From: RYN-230 sp963723595
Lineage (GTDB): Bacteria > Actinomycetota > Actinomycetes > Streptosporangiales > Streptosporangiaceae
Reading direction: 5' to 3'
DNA: 64,000 nt
NCBI GenBank assembly: GCA_963723595.1
Contig: CAVRRQ010000014.1
Span: forward strand, 434,001-498,000
The notes under the pieces were generated by a model that saw only the letters and a list, made by a program, of their open reading frames with translations, had not been told where the DNA came from and made no database searches. Made by a program: the position numbers and the translations under genes. Shown here one piece after another: positions 31,831 to 40,979 of this stretch. Within the stretch, counting starts at the first letter, position 1. Each line of letters begins with the position of its first letter.

Positions 31831-33114
31831 TTACGCAGACCGGGCACGAGCCAGGAACCGGCCGCCGCGACCGGCCGGATCACCGCGGTGACTGTGGTCA
31901 GTGCGGTGAGTTCGGGGCGGCCGGCCGCTCGCTTTCGCGCCGCGCTGATGGCGGAAGTGGCCCTGCGGCGCTCGACGGCGAGCATCGCGGCCAGCCCGGC
32001 CAGCAGCACGATCAGCTGGGCCTCGATCGCCACGGTGGCCCCCAGCGCCGCCGTGGCCAGCGCGAACAGGGCCGTGACCAGGCGCGGCCGGACCGGGCCG
32101 AGCTGCAGCGCCCGGCGGAACGCGGCGTGCCCGGCCAGGAACAGCGCCACCCCGCCGCCGATAGCCAGGGCCTGGCGCGGCCGGGTGGGGCTGGGCGGCG
32201 TGCCCGATGGTCAGCTTCACCCCGGCGGCCAGCCCCACCACACCGAGCAGTATCGGGATATGCGGGTAGAAGTACGCGGACAGGGCGAGCGACGGCCGCC
32301 GCGTCCGGGGCGCCCGGGTCATGGCCGCTGCGGCCAGCTCGTCGTCCGCGCCGCCGAAGTAGATCCACCACAGCGCCGCCGACACGCCGAGGCCGAGCAC
32401 GGCGGCCAGCACGATCTGCGCGTCCAGCGGGTGCTCGGCGGCGCCGATGCCGACGGAGGCGACCGACTCGCCCAGCGCCACGATGACCAGCGCACCATGC
32501 CGCTCGGCGAAGTGCGCCGGGGCGATCTCGAACCGGCCGCCGACGCGCACTACCAGCGGCGACAGCACCTGGATGGCCAGCGCCGCCGTCCACAGCAGGT
32601 AGGCCGCCAGGCCGCTGGTCAGCCCGGCCGCCAGGACCAGCAGCGCCGAGCTGAGGTTGATCGGGACGATCCGGATGATGTTCCGGTTCACCCGGTAATA
32701 GAGCCCGCCATGCACGCACACCACGGTCAGGTAACCGAGGCCGAGGTAGAGGCCGCTCGCGCCCGACCTGGAGTCGCCGAACCCGTTCCGGATGGCCAGC
32801 CCCACGACCAGGAACCCGGCCATGGCAAGCAGCAGGAGCAGCCGCTCGGGGGTCCGGTCCGGGGTGCGGGTGTTGGTCAGCCAGGCGTATCCGCCGTACA
32901 TCCACCACAGCACCCCGAACACCAGCAGCACCTGGACGATCGAGGTGGCCGAAATGCCGCTGGCGTCCAGCAGCGTGGACAGCTGGGTGAGGGTGAACGC
33001 GAAGACCAGGTCGAAGAACAGTTCCAGGGTGCTGACCCGCAGCGGGGCGTCCGGCCCGGGAACCTGGCCCGCGGGCGGCGGGCCGGTGCCGGGCGGGGGT
33101 GGTTCGCTGGTCAC
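31831..33114 (-). CDS. Low temperature requirement protein A (LtrA) family membrane protein (frameshifted, 3' end uncertain)
   Basis: The typical LtrA opening VSTLELFFDLVFAFTLTQLS is followed by about ten transmembrane helices. The GLYYRVNRNII and HFAERHGALVIVALGESV motifs of the family are present. Its GTG start overlaps the purD stop (GTGA). An extra base near 32195 breaks the frame. Afterwards the coding frame (VALFLAGHAAFRRALQLGPV...) runs without a stop into purB, so a further indel probably hides the true end between 31830 and 31960. The function is unknown, and its place inside a purine cluster is unusual. Confidence 0.8.
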   Translation of the reverse strand: MTSEPPPPGTGPPPAGQVPGPDAPLRVSTLELFFDLVFAFTLTQLSTLLDASGISATSIVQVLLVFGVLWWMYGGYAWLTNTRTPDRTPERLLLLLAMAGFLVVGLAIRNGFGDSRSGASGLYLGLGYLTVVCVHGGLYYRVNRNIIRIVPINLSSALLVLAAGLTSGLAAYLLWTAALAIQVLSPLVVRVGGRFEIAPAHFAERHGALVIVALGESVASVGIGAAEHPLDAQIVLAAVLGLGVSAALWWIYFGGADDELAAAAMTRAPRTRRPSLALSAYFYPHIPILLGVVGLAAGVKLTIGHAAQPHPAAPGPGYRRRGGAVPGRARRVPPGAAARPGPAAPGHGPVRAGHGGAGGHRGDRGPADRAAGRAGRDARRRAPQGHFRHQRGAKASGRPPRTHRTDHSHRGDPAGRGGRFLARARSA

Positions 33115-34378
33115 GGGCTGGCCTGGGCCGGCCGTCCTGCCGCGTGCCCGGCGATGTCAGTGCGGTACCAGCCACCGCGCATCTCGATCTGCCCCGCGGC
33201 CTGGTACGCCGCCGCGCGGGCAGCGGCCACATCGGGGCCGGTACCGACCACGTTGAGCACCCGGCCGCCGGCCGACACGAGGTGACCCGCGTCATCGGTC
33301 CGGGTGCCCGCGTGCAGCACGTAGGCGCCCGGGACCCGCCCGGCCGCCGCTAGCCCGGTGATCTCGTCGCCAGCGGCGGGCTGGCCCGGGTAGCCCTCGG
33401 CCGCGATGACCACGGTGACCGCCGCGCCCGCCGTCCACCGGAGCGGGGCCACGCCGCCCAGTGACCCGGACGCGGCCGCGGCCAGCAGGCCGCCCAGCGG
33501 CGTGGCCAGCCGGTCCAGCACCACCTGGGTCTCCGGGTCACCGAACCGGGCGTTGAACTCCACCACCCGCAGGCCCGCCGCGGTCAGGCTCAGCCCCGCG
33601 TACAGCAGGCCGCGGTACGGGGTGCCGCGGCGGCGCAGCTCGTCCACGGCCGGCTGGATCACCGTGGCCATCACCTCGCCGGCGAGGCCAGGGGGCGCCC
33701 AGGGCAGCGGGGCGTACGCGCCCATGCCGCCGGTGTTCGGCCCCTGGTCCCCGTCCCCGGCCCGCTTGAAGTCCTGCGCGGCCAGCAACGGGACCGCGGT
33801 GACCCCGTCGGCCAGCGCGAACAGGGACACCTCCGGGCCGTCCAGGAACTCCTCGATGACCACGGTGCCGCAGGCTTCCGCGTGCGCCCGCGCGGCGGCC
33901 AGGTCGGTGGTGACCACGACGCCCTTTGCCCGCGGCCAGGCCGTCCGCCTTGACCACGTACGGCGGCCCGAGCTCGGCCAGCGCCGCGTCGGCCTGGCCG
34001 CTGGTCTGGCAGGTGTACGCCTCGGCGGTAGGGATGCCGGCCGCCTGCATGATCTGCTTGGCGAAGGACTTGGAGCCCTCGATGGCCGCGGCCCGGCGGC
34101 TGGGGCCGAAGCACGGGATGCCGGACGCGCGGAGCGCGTCGGCCACCCCGGCGACCAGCGGGGCCTCCGGGCCGACCACGACCAGGTCGGCGCCGATCAG
34201 CCCGGGCCAGGCCGGCCACCTGCCCGGTGTCGGTGAGGTCCACCGGATGCTGGTGGGCGAGCCCGGCCATGCCCGGGTTGCCGGGCGCCGCATGCAGGTC
34301 GGTGACGTCCGGGTCGGCGGACAGCGCCCGGGCCAGCGCGTGCTCGCGGCCGCCCGAGCCGAGGAGAAGGACTCGCAC
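33111..34378 (-). CDS. purD: Phosphoribosylamine-glycine ligase PurD (two frameshifts)
   Basis: The start VRVLLLGSGGREHALARAL and the ATP-grasp core (VVKADGLAAGKGV, VVIEEFLDGPEVSLFALADG, QDFKRAGDGDQGPNTGGMGA, VVEFNARFGDPETQVVLDRL) identify GAR synthetase, the second step of purine synthesis. Extra bases near 34212 and 33930 break the frame; correction gives GLARLIGADLVVVGPEAPL and GKGVVVTTDLAAARAH. The stop TGA overlaps the GTG of ltrA. GTG 34378 is the start. Confidence 0.95.
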
Positions 34379-34467
34379 GGGCGCGAGCCTACCCGTGGCC
34401 GGGTCCCGGCCTGCGGCGGAACCGGGCGGACCGCTGGCTGGGTCAGGCACTGGGGGAGACTGCGAGG

Positions 34468-34999
34468 ATGGATGTGGACATCGCCGCACCCCGGAGCTCT
34501 GATGCCGGGGAGTTCGTGGCGGCCGTGCGGGAGAGCCGCTCGCTGCACCAGCCCTGGCTCGACCCGCCGGACACTCCCGCGCGCTTCGCGGCCTACCTCG
34601 GACGGGGCCGCCCGCGACGATCAGGCCGCCTTCCTGATCCGCCACCACCTCTGCGGGGCTCTGGTCGGGTACGTGAACGTCAACAACATCGTGCGGGGCG
34701 GCTTCCAGTCCGGCTACCTGGGCTACGGCGCCTTTGCCTCGCACGCCGGCCAGGGCTTCATGACCCGCGGGACTCGCGGCCGTGCTCGACATCGTGTTCG
34801 GCGACCTGGGTCTGCACCGGGTGGAGGCGAATATCCAGCCCGCCAACCGGCGCTCGATCGGCCTGGTCCGGCGGCCTGGGATTCGAGAAGGAAGGCGTCT
34901 CGCCCGGCTACCTGATGGTGGCCGGGGAGTGGCGTGACCACGAGCGCTGGGCGATCCGCGCCGAAAGCTGGGCCGGCCGCCGCCGCGTCCCGCGGCTGA
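34468..34999 (+). CDS. RimJ/RimL-type GNAT acetyltransferase (four likely frameshifts)
   Basis: Corrected sequence runs MDVDIAAPRSSDAGEFVAAV, FLIRHHLCGALVGYVNVNNI and GYGAFASHAGQGFMTRGLAA. It continues VEANIQPANRRSIGLVRGLG and FEKEGVSPGYLMVAGEWRDHERW. This is the RimJ-like GNAT fold, which acetylates N-terminal amines or small molecules. Extra bases lie near 34605, 34772 and 34872, returning to the starting frame. A fourth near the end would stop the gene at TGA 34997-34999, as family length requires. The substrate is unknown. Confidence 0.72.
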
Positions 35000-35034
35000 C
35001 CGGCCGGCGGCTGACCCTCTGGGGGCGCCCGCGG

Positions 35035-35535
35035 TCAGCAGGGGCGCGCCGCGCGGATCCGGCGGCGGTCCCGGCCGCCGCCATGCTCCACCGTCACCTC
35101 CCGGAACCGGCCCCCCGCCGGGGCGATCCAGAACGAGCCGGCGATCACGGTGACCTGAGCCGCGCAGCGGGAACGGGCCCGGCCGCGGGTGAACCAGACC
35201 GAGAAACCGGGGTGGGCGGGCAGGAAGCCCCAGGCCACGGTGCAGGGCTGGCCCGCCCAGGCCAGCGAGCAGGCGCCGCGCAGGACGCGCGGGGCCAGAG
35301 GCGGCGCCACCATCACGTCCACCAGGCACCCGGCGGCGTAGATCTCCGCGGCGGGGCGCCCGGCCGGGCCGGCCGCGGGCCGGACTGACCACGGGGTACC
35401 GGGCAGCGGCACCGGATCGCCATCTAGCGGGGCGGCTAACGCGCCGGTCCCGATCGTGTCGGTCCAGAAGGTGCCGGTCCCGACGGTGCTGGTCAGGCGG
35501 AGATGGAGGGTGCGTGTCACGGTTGCGGCGGCCAT
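35035..35535 (-). CDS. Hypothetical protein
   Basis: A 166-residue open frame (MAAATVTRTLHLRLTSTVG...) has beta-rich stretches (WSVRPAAGPAGRPAAEIYAA, CTVAWGFLPAHPGFSVWFTR) and several Cys. No family is recognised. Coding status is uncertain: the only GGAGG lies 1 nt before the ATG, but the frame fills the gap between the acetyltransferase and purA with plausible composition. Confidence 0.4.
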   Translation of the reverse strand: MAAATVTRTLHLRLTSTVGTGTFWTDTIGTGALAAPLDGDPVPLPGTPWSVRPAAGPAGRPAAEIYAAGCLVDVMVAPPLAPRVLRGACSLAWAGQPCTVAWGFLPAHPGFSVWFTRGRARSRCAAQVTVIAGSFWIAPAGGRFREVTVEHGGGRDRRRIRAARPC

Positions 35536-35653
35536 GCCTCCAGACTGCCGCCCGCCCGGCGCCGCAGTCAGTAGCCCGGCCTACCGAAGCGGCAGTGGTG
35601 CCAGGTACCGCGTGGCGAGTGGTGACAGTCGCCGGACGGTTCGTTAGGGCTGT

Positions 35654-36937
35654 TCAGGCGAGCGGGCGCAGCTGCAGGGTCTGGTCGCGGCGGGGCCCGG
35701 TGCCGATCGCCGCGACCGGCGCGCCGATCATGTCCTCCAGCGACTTGATGTACACCTGGGCGTTGCGGGGCAGGTCGGCGAACTCCCGGGCCTGCGAGAT
35801 GTCCTCCCACCAGCCGTCCAGGTACTCATAGACCGGCGTGGCGTGGTGGAAGTCGGTCTGGGTCATCGGGATCTCGTCGTGCCGGGTCCCGCCCACGTCG
35901 TAGGCCACGCAGACCGGGACGCGGTCCAGGCCGGACAGCACGTCGAGCTTGGTGATGAAGTAGTCGGTGATCCCGTTGACCCGGGTGGAGTAGCGGGCCA
36001 CCACCGCGTCGAACCAGCCGGTGCGCCGCGGGCGGCCGGTGGTCACCCCGTACTCGCCGCCGGCCTTGCGCAGCCACTCGCCCTGGTCGCCGGTCAGCTC
36101 GGTGGGGAACGGGCCCGCGCCGACCCGGGTGGTGTACGCCTTGAGGATCCCGATCATCTTGGTGATCCGGGTCGGGCCGATGCCCGAGCCCACGCAGGCG
36201 CCCCCCGCGGTCGGGTTGGAGGACGTGACGAACGGGTACGTGCCGTGATCCACGTCGAGCATGGTGGCCTGGGCGCCCTCCAGCAGGATCGACTTGCCCT
36301 CGTCCAGCGCCTGGTTCAGCACCAGCCCGGTGTCCGCCACGTACGAGCGGATCTGCTCGCCGTACCCCAGGTACTCCTCGGCGACGGCGGCCGCGTCGAT
36401 GCCGCGGCGGTTGTAGACCTTGGTGAGCACCTGGTTGCGCTCGCGCAGGACCAGTTCCAGCTTCTGGTTCAGGATCCCCGGGTCGAGCAGGTCCTGGATC
36501 CGGATCCCGGTCCTGGCTACCTTGTCCGCATAGGCGGGCCCGATGCCCCGGCCGGTGGTGCCGATCCGCGCACTGCCCAGGTAGCGTTCGGTGACCTTAT
36601 CCAGGGCCCGGTGGTACGGCATGATCAGGTGGGCGTTCGCGGAAATCAGCAGGTCATCGCAGGACACTCCGCGCTTCTGGAGGTCGTCGATCTCCTGGAG
36701 CAGCACCTCGGGATCGACCACGACGCCGTTGCCGATGACCGGGACCACCCGGGGCGACAGCACGCCCGAGGGAAGCAGGTGCAGCGCGTAGCTCTCGTCC
36801 CCGATGACGACGGTGTGACCGGCGTTGTTGCCGCCCTGGTAGCGGACGACGTAGTCCACCCGGTCGCCCAGGAGGTCGGTCGCCTTGCCCTTGCCCTCGT
36901 CGCCCCACTGCGCGCCCACGACCACAATGGCCGGCAT
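35654..36937 (-). CDS. purA: Adenylosuccinate synthetase PurA
   Basis: The 427-residue protein is complete and unbroken. It has the P-loop-like GAQWGDEGKGKATDLLG, catalytic region YQGGNNAGHTVV and GTTGRGIGPAYADK. Further signatures are ILLEGAQATMLDVDHGTYPF and VTTGRPRRTGWFDAVVARYS. It makes adenylosuccinate from IMP and aspartate using GTP, the branch step to AMP that PurB completes. It lies upstream of the other pur genes but is separated from them by other genes, so it is probably transcribed on its own. Confidence 0.98.
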   Translation of the reverse strand: MPAIVVVGAQWGDEGKGKATDLLGDRVDYVVRYQGGNNAGHTVVIGDESYALHLLPSGVLSPRVVPVIGNGVVVDPEVLLQEIDDLQKRGVSCDDLLISANAHLIMPYHRALDKVTERYLGSARIGTTGRGIGPAYADKVARTGIRIQDLLDPGILNQKLELVLRERNQVLTKVYNRRGIDAAAVAEEYLGYGEQIRSYVADTGLVLNQALDEGKSILLEGAQATMLDVDHGTYPFVTSSNPTAGGACVGSGIGPTRITKMIGILKAYTTRVGAGPFPTELTGDQGEWLRKAGGEYGVTTGRPRRTGWFDAVVARYSTRVNGITDYFITKLDVLSGLDRVPVCVAYDVGGTRHDEIPMTQTDFHHATPVYEYLDGWWEDISQAREFADLPRNAQVYIKSLEDMIGAPVAAIGTGPRRDQTLQLRPLA

Positions 36938-37030
36938 CCCACCAGCCCCTTCCAGGCCTCGCCCCGGTTGCGGAGTTGAGGGTACTCCACGTGCTGGCCG
37001 GGCGTTACGCCACGTCTCCGGCCAGGAAGC

Positions 37031-37090
37031 GGCGGGGGCCGTGGGTCAGGGCGCGGCGGGGGGCCGTGGGTCAGGGCGCGGCGGGGGGCC
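37031..37090. repeat. 25-bp direct repeat upstream of purA
   Basis: Two tandem copies plus a partial third of GGGCCGTGGGTCAGGGCGCG with a G-run lie between DUF3151 and purA. No function is apparent. Confidence 0.6.
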
Positions 37091-37094
37091 CCCG

Positions 37095-37505
37095 TCAGGC
37101 GTCGAGGGCGGCCACCGCGGCCGCGCTGGAGTCGGCCAGGAAGATCTGGCAGCGCGCCTCTTCCTCGGTCTCGCCGATGGCCCCGGCCGCCCGGCCGAGC
37201 GCGTGCAGCGAGCGCAGGAAACCCCGGTTGGGCTCGTGTTCCCAGGGGATCGGCCCGTGGCCCTTCCACCCGGCCCGGCGCAGCTGGTCCAGGCCCCGGT
37301 GGTACCCGGTGCGGGCGTAGGCGTACCCGGCGATCAGCTCGCCCCGGTCCAGGGCCTGCTCGGCAAGTTCGGCCCAGGCGGCCAGGCAGGCCGGGTCGCC
37401 CGCGGCGACCGTCGCGGGATCGGCGCCCCCGGCCAGTTCAGCAGCACACGGGTCGTCAGGCAGGTAGACCGGGGGCGGCCCGGCGATGAGGTTGCGGTGG
37501 TCCAT
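37095..37505 (-). CDS. DUF3151 family protein
   Basis: The 136-residue soluble protein (MDHRNLIAGPPPVYLPDDP...) has the DUF3151 motifs LAEQALDRGELIAGYAYART, GYHRGLDQLRRAGWKGHGPI and EHEPNRGFLRSLHALGRAAG. The family is restricted to actinobacteria and often sits between purA and fba, as here. The function is unknown. The ATG at 37505 agrees with relatives; upstream in-frame sequence is repeat-like. Confidence 0.9.
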   Translation of the reverse strand: MDHRNLIAGPPPVYLPDDPCAAELAGGADPATVAAGDPACLAAWAELAEQALDRGELIAGYAYARTGYHRGLDQLRRAGWKGHGPIPWEHEPNRGFLRSLHALGRAAGAIGETEEEARCQIFLADSSAAAVAALDA

Positions 37506-37626
37506 GCCCCCATCCTCCCGCGCCCCGACCCCCGCCGCGCCCACCCCCGCAACTTCCGCCCACTCCCGCCCGCCACTCCGCCCGCCGCGCCCACCCCCCC
37601 TCCCGCGCGCCACTCCCGGGCAGGGG

Positions 37627-37700
37627 CGACATATCACGTATCTGGTGCACTGGAAACGGACAAAACGCCTCTCCTGGTGCACCAGATACGTGATATGTCG
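37627..37700. promoter_or_regulatory. 24-bp perfect inverted repeat, AT-rich, in the AbiEi/DUF559 promoter region
   Basis: The left arm (37627-37650) begins CGACATATCACGTATCTG. The right arm (37677-37700) is its exact complement. A 26-nt spacer separates them. The arms are much richer in A/T than the surroundings. The element ends 23 nt before the GTG of the AbiEi-like gene and lies upstream of the divergent DUF3151 gene. AbiEi-type antitoxins are known to bind inverted repeats before their own genes. A bidirectional hairpin terminator or a mobile palindromic element is also possible. Confidence 0.75.
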
Positions 37701-37723
37701 GCAGGCAGGGTGAACCTGGAGGG

Positions 37724-38125
37724 GTGCTAAGCGAGCTGAGCGGAGTACGGACCACTGCGGAGTTGCGCGCAGCTGGATTATCCAGCCGTCAGATCGCGCG
37801 CCTGGTCCGCGAGGGTGCCCTGCTCCCCCCGCCAGACCCGCAGGTCTGGGTGGGCGATGATGGTGACGTAATCGGGCGGGTGGACTTCCTGTGGCGGCGG
37901 TACAACACGGTCGGCGAGGCCGACGGGGCGCTGAAGTACCAGACCCCGTCCCGGGCCCGGGCCCAGCTGGAGCGCGACGAGCGACTGCGCGCCGCGGGCT
38001 ACGAGGTCGTGCACTTCACCTGGCCGCAGATCACCCGGGTACCGGGGCAGGTCGTGGACGCGATCCGGCTGGCCTTCACGCGGGGTGCGCGCCCGGGCCC
38101 TCCCGGCCGTCCCGCGGGCCCATGA
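37724..38125 (+). CDS. AbiEi-like N-terminus joined to DUF559 nuclease-like C-terminus (internally deleted)
   Basis: The first 30 residues (VRTTAELRAAGLSSRQIARL then VREGALL) match the AbiEi antitoxin-type winged helix. They run directly into a DUF559/Vsr-like C-terminus (QVWVGDDGDVIGRVDFLWRR, ADGALKYQTPSRARAQLERD, YEVVHFTWPQITRVPGQVVD). Typical relatives are near 300 residues; this one is 133, lacking the whole middle. DxFW and KY preserve part of the nuclease-like core. It may be a deletion remnant or a minimal protein. The gene overlaps the 3' end of the convergent metallophosphatase gene by 50 bp. Confidence 0.65.
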   Translation: MLSELSGVRTTAELRAAGLSSRQIARLVREGALLPPPDPQVWVGDDGDVIGRVDFLWRRYNTVGEADGALKYQTPSRARAQLERDERLRAAGYEVVHFTWPQITRVPGQVVDAIRLAFTRGARPGPPGRPAGP

Positions 38126-38858
38126 CGGCCAGGGCCTCCGCGTCCGTGGCCCGCGCGTTCAGGTAGAAGTCCGCCCATTCCGCGGCATCCGGGTAGGACG
38201 ATTCCGCGGCGACGCGCGCGCAGGCCGCCCCGGCGTCGAACATGGTGCGCCGTAGCTGCACCCCCGGCCCGAGCAGCGCCCAGTGTGCGCCGGGCCGGCC
38301 GTACGGCATCCCGACACTGCCCGGGTTGACCACCAGCCGCCCCCAGGCCAGCCGGCTGAACGGCATGTGAGTGTGCCCGCACACCACGGCGGCCACGTCC
38401 GGGGCGACGGAGCCGAGCACCTCGGCCCAGCGCTCCAGCCGGGAATCGGCGAGCACCACTTCCTCGTCGTCGCGCGGGGTGGCGTGACAGAACAGCACGG
38501 CGCCCAGGCCAGCGACCTCCAGGGCCGCCGTCAGGGGCAGCCCGGCCAGGAGGGCGACCTGGTCCGCGCGGAGCTGGGCGGCGGCCCACGGTGCGATCGG
38601 GTCCGGGACCGAGCTCACCTCACCGCGAGCGAGCTGCACCAGCTCGCGGTCGGCGTTCCCGCGGATCCACAGCGCCCGGTCGCCGAGTGAGGCCAGCAGG
38701 TCGAGGGTCTCGCGCGGCTGCGGCCCGGCAGCCATGTCGCCGGTGAGCACGATCCGGTCCGCGCCGGCTACTTCGGGCTCGGCGAGCACGCTCTCCAGCG
38801 CGGGCAGCACCCCGTGAATGTCGGAGAGGACGGCGACCCGGCCGGCTGGCGTCTCCAT
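38076..38858 (-). CDS. YfcE/MJ0936-like metallophosphoesterase
   Basis: The 260-residue protein has all metallophosphoesterase motifs in order: D-x-H in VAVLSDIHGVLPALESVL, GD in IVLTGDMAAGP, GNAD in ALWIRGNADREL, H in VLFCHATPRDDEE and GHTH in VVCGHTHMPFSRL. NPGSVGMPYG follows. It is cytosolic and probably acts on phosphodiesters or small phosphates. The ATG at 38858 begins METPAGRV. The frame is intact. Confidence 0.93.
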   Translation of the reverse strand: METPAGRVAVLSDIHGVLPALESVLAEPEVAGADRIVLTGDMAAGPQPRETLDLLASLGDRALWIRGNADRELVQLARGEVSSVPDPIAPWAAAQLRADQVALLAGLPLTAALEVAGLGAVLFCHATPRDDEEVVLADSRLERWAEVLGSVAPDVAAVVCGHTHMPFSRLAWGRLVVNPGSVGMPYGRPGAHWALLGPGVQLRRTMFDAGAACARVAAESSYPDAAEWADFYLNARATDAEALAVMGPRDGREGPGAHPA

Positions 38859-38931
38859 GGGGTCACCCTGCCCGCCGGAGGGTCAGGGCGGACAGGGTTT
38901 TCGCGCAGGGCAGACGGGCCCGTGTACCGGG

Positions 38932-39951
38932 TCAGCCGATCTTGGTGCCCGCGGACATCAGGTCCTCACAGGCCCGGACCACGCGTGCGGCCATGCCCGC
39001 CTCGCCGGCCTTGCCCCAGGCCCGGGGGTCGTACTGCTTCTTGTTGCCGACCTCGCCGTCGACCTTCAGCACGCCGTCGTAGTTGCGGAACATGTGATCC
39101 GCGACCGGCCGGGTGAACGCGTACTGCGTGTCGGTGTCCACATTCATCTTGACCACGCCGTACGAGATGGCCTCGCGGATCTCTTCCAGCGCGGAGCCGG
39201 AACCGCCGTGGAAGACCAGGTAGAACGGCTTCTCCTGGCCGTACTTAGCGCCGACGGCGTCCTGGATCTCCTTCAGGATGGACGGCCGCAGGGTGACATG
39301 CCCGGGCTTGTATACCCCGTGCACGTTGCCGAAGGTGGCCGCGAGCAGGTAGCGGCCCCGCTCACCCAGCCCGAGCGCCTCGGCCGCCGCGATGGCGTCC
39401 TCCGGTGTGCTGTACAGCTTCTCGTTCATCTCGCCGGTGACGCCGTCCTCCTCGCCGCCGACCACGCCAATCTCCATCTCCATGACCGTGCGGGCCCTGG
39501 CGCACTCATCGAGCAGCTCGGAGGCGATGGCGATGTTCTCGTCCAGGGGCACCGCGGACCCGTCCCACATGTGCGAGTTGAACAGCGGCTCCTCGCCCCG
39601 GGCCACCCGCTCCTGGGAGATCTTGACCAGCGGGCGCATGAACCCGTCCAGCTTGTTCTTGGGGCAGTGGTCGGTGTGCAGGGCGATCTGCACCGGGTAC
39701 TGGTCCGCGACCGACCGGGCGAAGCTGGCCAGCGCGACCGAGCCGGTCACCATGTCCTTGACCGCGCCGGACAGGTACTCGGCGCCGCCGGTGGATACCT
39801 GGACGATGCCGTCGCTCTCCGCGTCCGCGAAGCCGCGGAGGGCCGCGTTCAGGGTCTGGCTCGAGGTCACGTTGATGGCTGGATAGGCGTAACCACGCTC
39901 CTTGGCGCGGTCCAGCATCTGCGCGTAGACCTCTGGGGTGGCGATTGGCAT
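38932..39951 (-). CDS. fba: Class II fructose-bisphosphate aldolase
   Basis: The 339-residue protein (MPIATPEVYAQMLDRAKERG...) has the zinc His motif LHTDHCPKNKL, the EMEIGVVGGEEDG region, GNVHGVYKPG and VFHGGSGS, plus the NVDTDTQYAFTRP stretch. It cleaves fructose-1,6-bisphosphate in glycolysis and builds it in gluconeogenesis. It is close to DUF3151 and pyrE, as in Streptomyces. The frame is intact. Confidence 0.98.
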   Translation of the reverse strand: MPIATPEVYAQMLDRAKERGYAYPAINVTSSQTLNAALRGFADAESDGIVQVSTGGAEYLSGAVKDMVTGSVALASFARSVADQYPVQIALHTDHCPKNKLDGFMRPLVKISQERVARGEEPLFNSHMWDGSAVPLDENIAIASELLDECARARTVMEMEIGVVGGEEDGVTGEMNEKLYSTPEDAIAAAEALGLGERGRYLLAATFGNVHGVYKPGHVTLRPSILKEIQDAVGAKYGQEKPFYLVFHGGSGSALEEIREAISYGVVKMNVDTDTQYAFTRPVADHMFRNYDGVLKVDGEVGNKKQYDPRAWGKAGEAGMAARVVRACEDLMSAGTKIG

Positions 39952-40160
39952 GACGATCGGCTCCCTGTCTCATGGCTTGGGGTCCAGTATCGGGGACGGG
40001 CGCCTCCCGCGGACAGCCGACGGGGGGCCCGCCCGGGAAAGCCTCTACCCGCAGGCGCCCGGCCTGCTGCACTGTGCGCTCAAATACGCCGGTTAAAGCT
40101 CGCGCAACGTCGCCGGATGCGGACCGGCACGGTGCCCTGCATGCTGTACAACAGTGAGCT

Positions 40161-40979
40161 ATGGAGAGCTTTCTCAGCGAGGCAGGCCTGGCTGCCGTAT
40201 TTCTCTTCGGCTTTCTCGAGGCCTGCTGCGTCCCGATTCCGTCGGAGATCACGTTCGGGTTCGCGGGGGTCCTGGCCGGCGAGGGGCACTTCAACATCGT
40301 GGCGGTGATCATCGTCGGCACGGTGGCGGAACTGATCGGCTCGTTCGTCGCCTACACGGTGGGGCGGGTCGGTGAGCGGCCGCTGGTGCACAAGTTCGGC
40401 CGTTATCTGCTGATCACGCACGCCGACATCGACCGGGCGGAGCGGTTCTTCGCCGGCCGGGGAGCATGGGCGGTGCCGGTGGGCCGGTGCCTGCCGGTGG
40501 TGCGCACGTTCGTGTCGATCGTGGCCGGCTTCATCGAGATGCCCGCGCTGCTGTTCGGGGTGCTGAGCCTCATCGGCACGGCCGTCTGGGTGACCGCTAT
40601 CTCCCTGATCGGCTACAGCCTGAGCAGCACCTGGCAGAGCATCGCGCACGGCATCGCGCTGGCCGGGTACGCGATCGCGGTCATCGCGGTCATCGCCATC
40701 GCCGCGTTCGTGATGTACCGGCTGCGGGAGTTCCGCAAGGAGGCGGCCGAGGGCCGGCTCGCCACCGCCGGTTCCCTGGCGGACGGTTCCCTGGCGGACG
40801 GTTCTCCGGCGGGCGGCCCCGTGACGGGCGGCCCCGTGACGGGCGGCCCCGGACGGGCGGCCGCGGCCGGCGCCCCGGCTGCGGGAGACCCGGCGGCGGG
40901 AGCCCGGAGGAGCGGCCCGCGGCACGGGCGAAGCACCCCCCAGGAGGATCAGCCCAGGCCCAGGTCACCCATGTCGTAG
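40161..40979 (+). CDS. DedA/SNARE-associated family membrane protein
   Basis: The family motifs FLEACCVPIPSEITFGFAG, ELIGSFVAYTVGRVGERPLV and GRCLPVVRTFVSIVAGF are intact, with about five membrane segments. DedA proteins act as lipid flippases/transporters linked to proton motive force. The last 70 residues are a low-complexity cytoplasmic tail with direct peptide repeats (GSLADGSLADGS, GGPVTGGPVTGGP) encoded by 15-bp repeats. The 3' end overlaps convergent pyrE by 31 bp. Confidence 0.92.
   Translation: MESFLSEAGLAAVFLFGFLEACCVPIPSEITFGFAGVLAGEGHFNIVAVIIVGTVAELIGSFVAYTVGRVGERPLVHKFGRYLLITHADIDRAERFFAGRGAWAVPVGRCLPVVRTFVSIVAGFIEMPALLFGVLSLIGTAVWVTAISLIGYSLSSTWQSIAHGIALAGYAIAVIAVIAIAAFVMYRLREFRKEAAEGRLATAGSLADGSLADGSPAGGPVTGGPVTGGPGRAAAAGAPAAGDPAAGARRSGPRHGRSTPQEDQPRPRSPMS

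Noticed and set aside
30897..32150. A continuous LtrA-PurB fusion protein
   Set aside because: It exists only because of a frameshift near 32195. PurB has its own GTG start with normal N-terminus, and LtrA must end before it.
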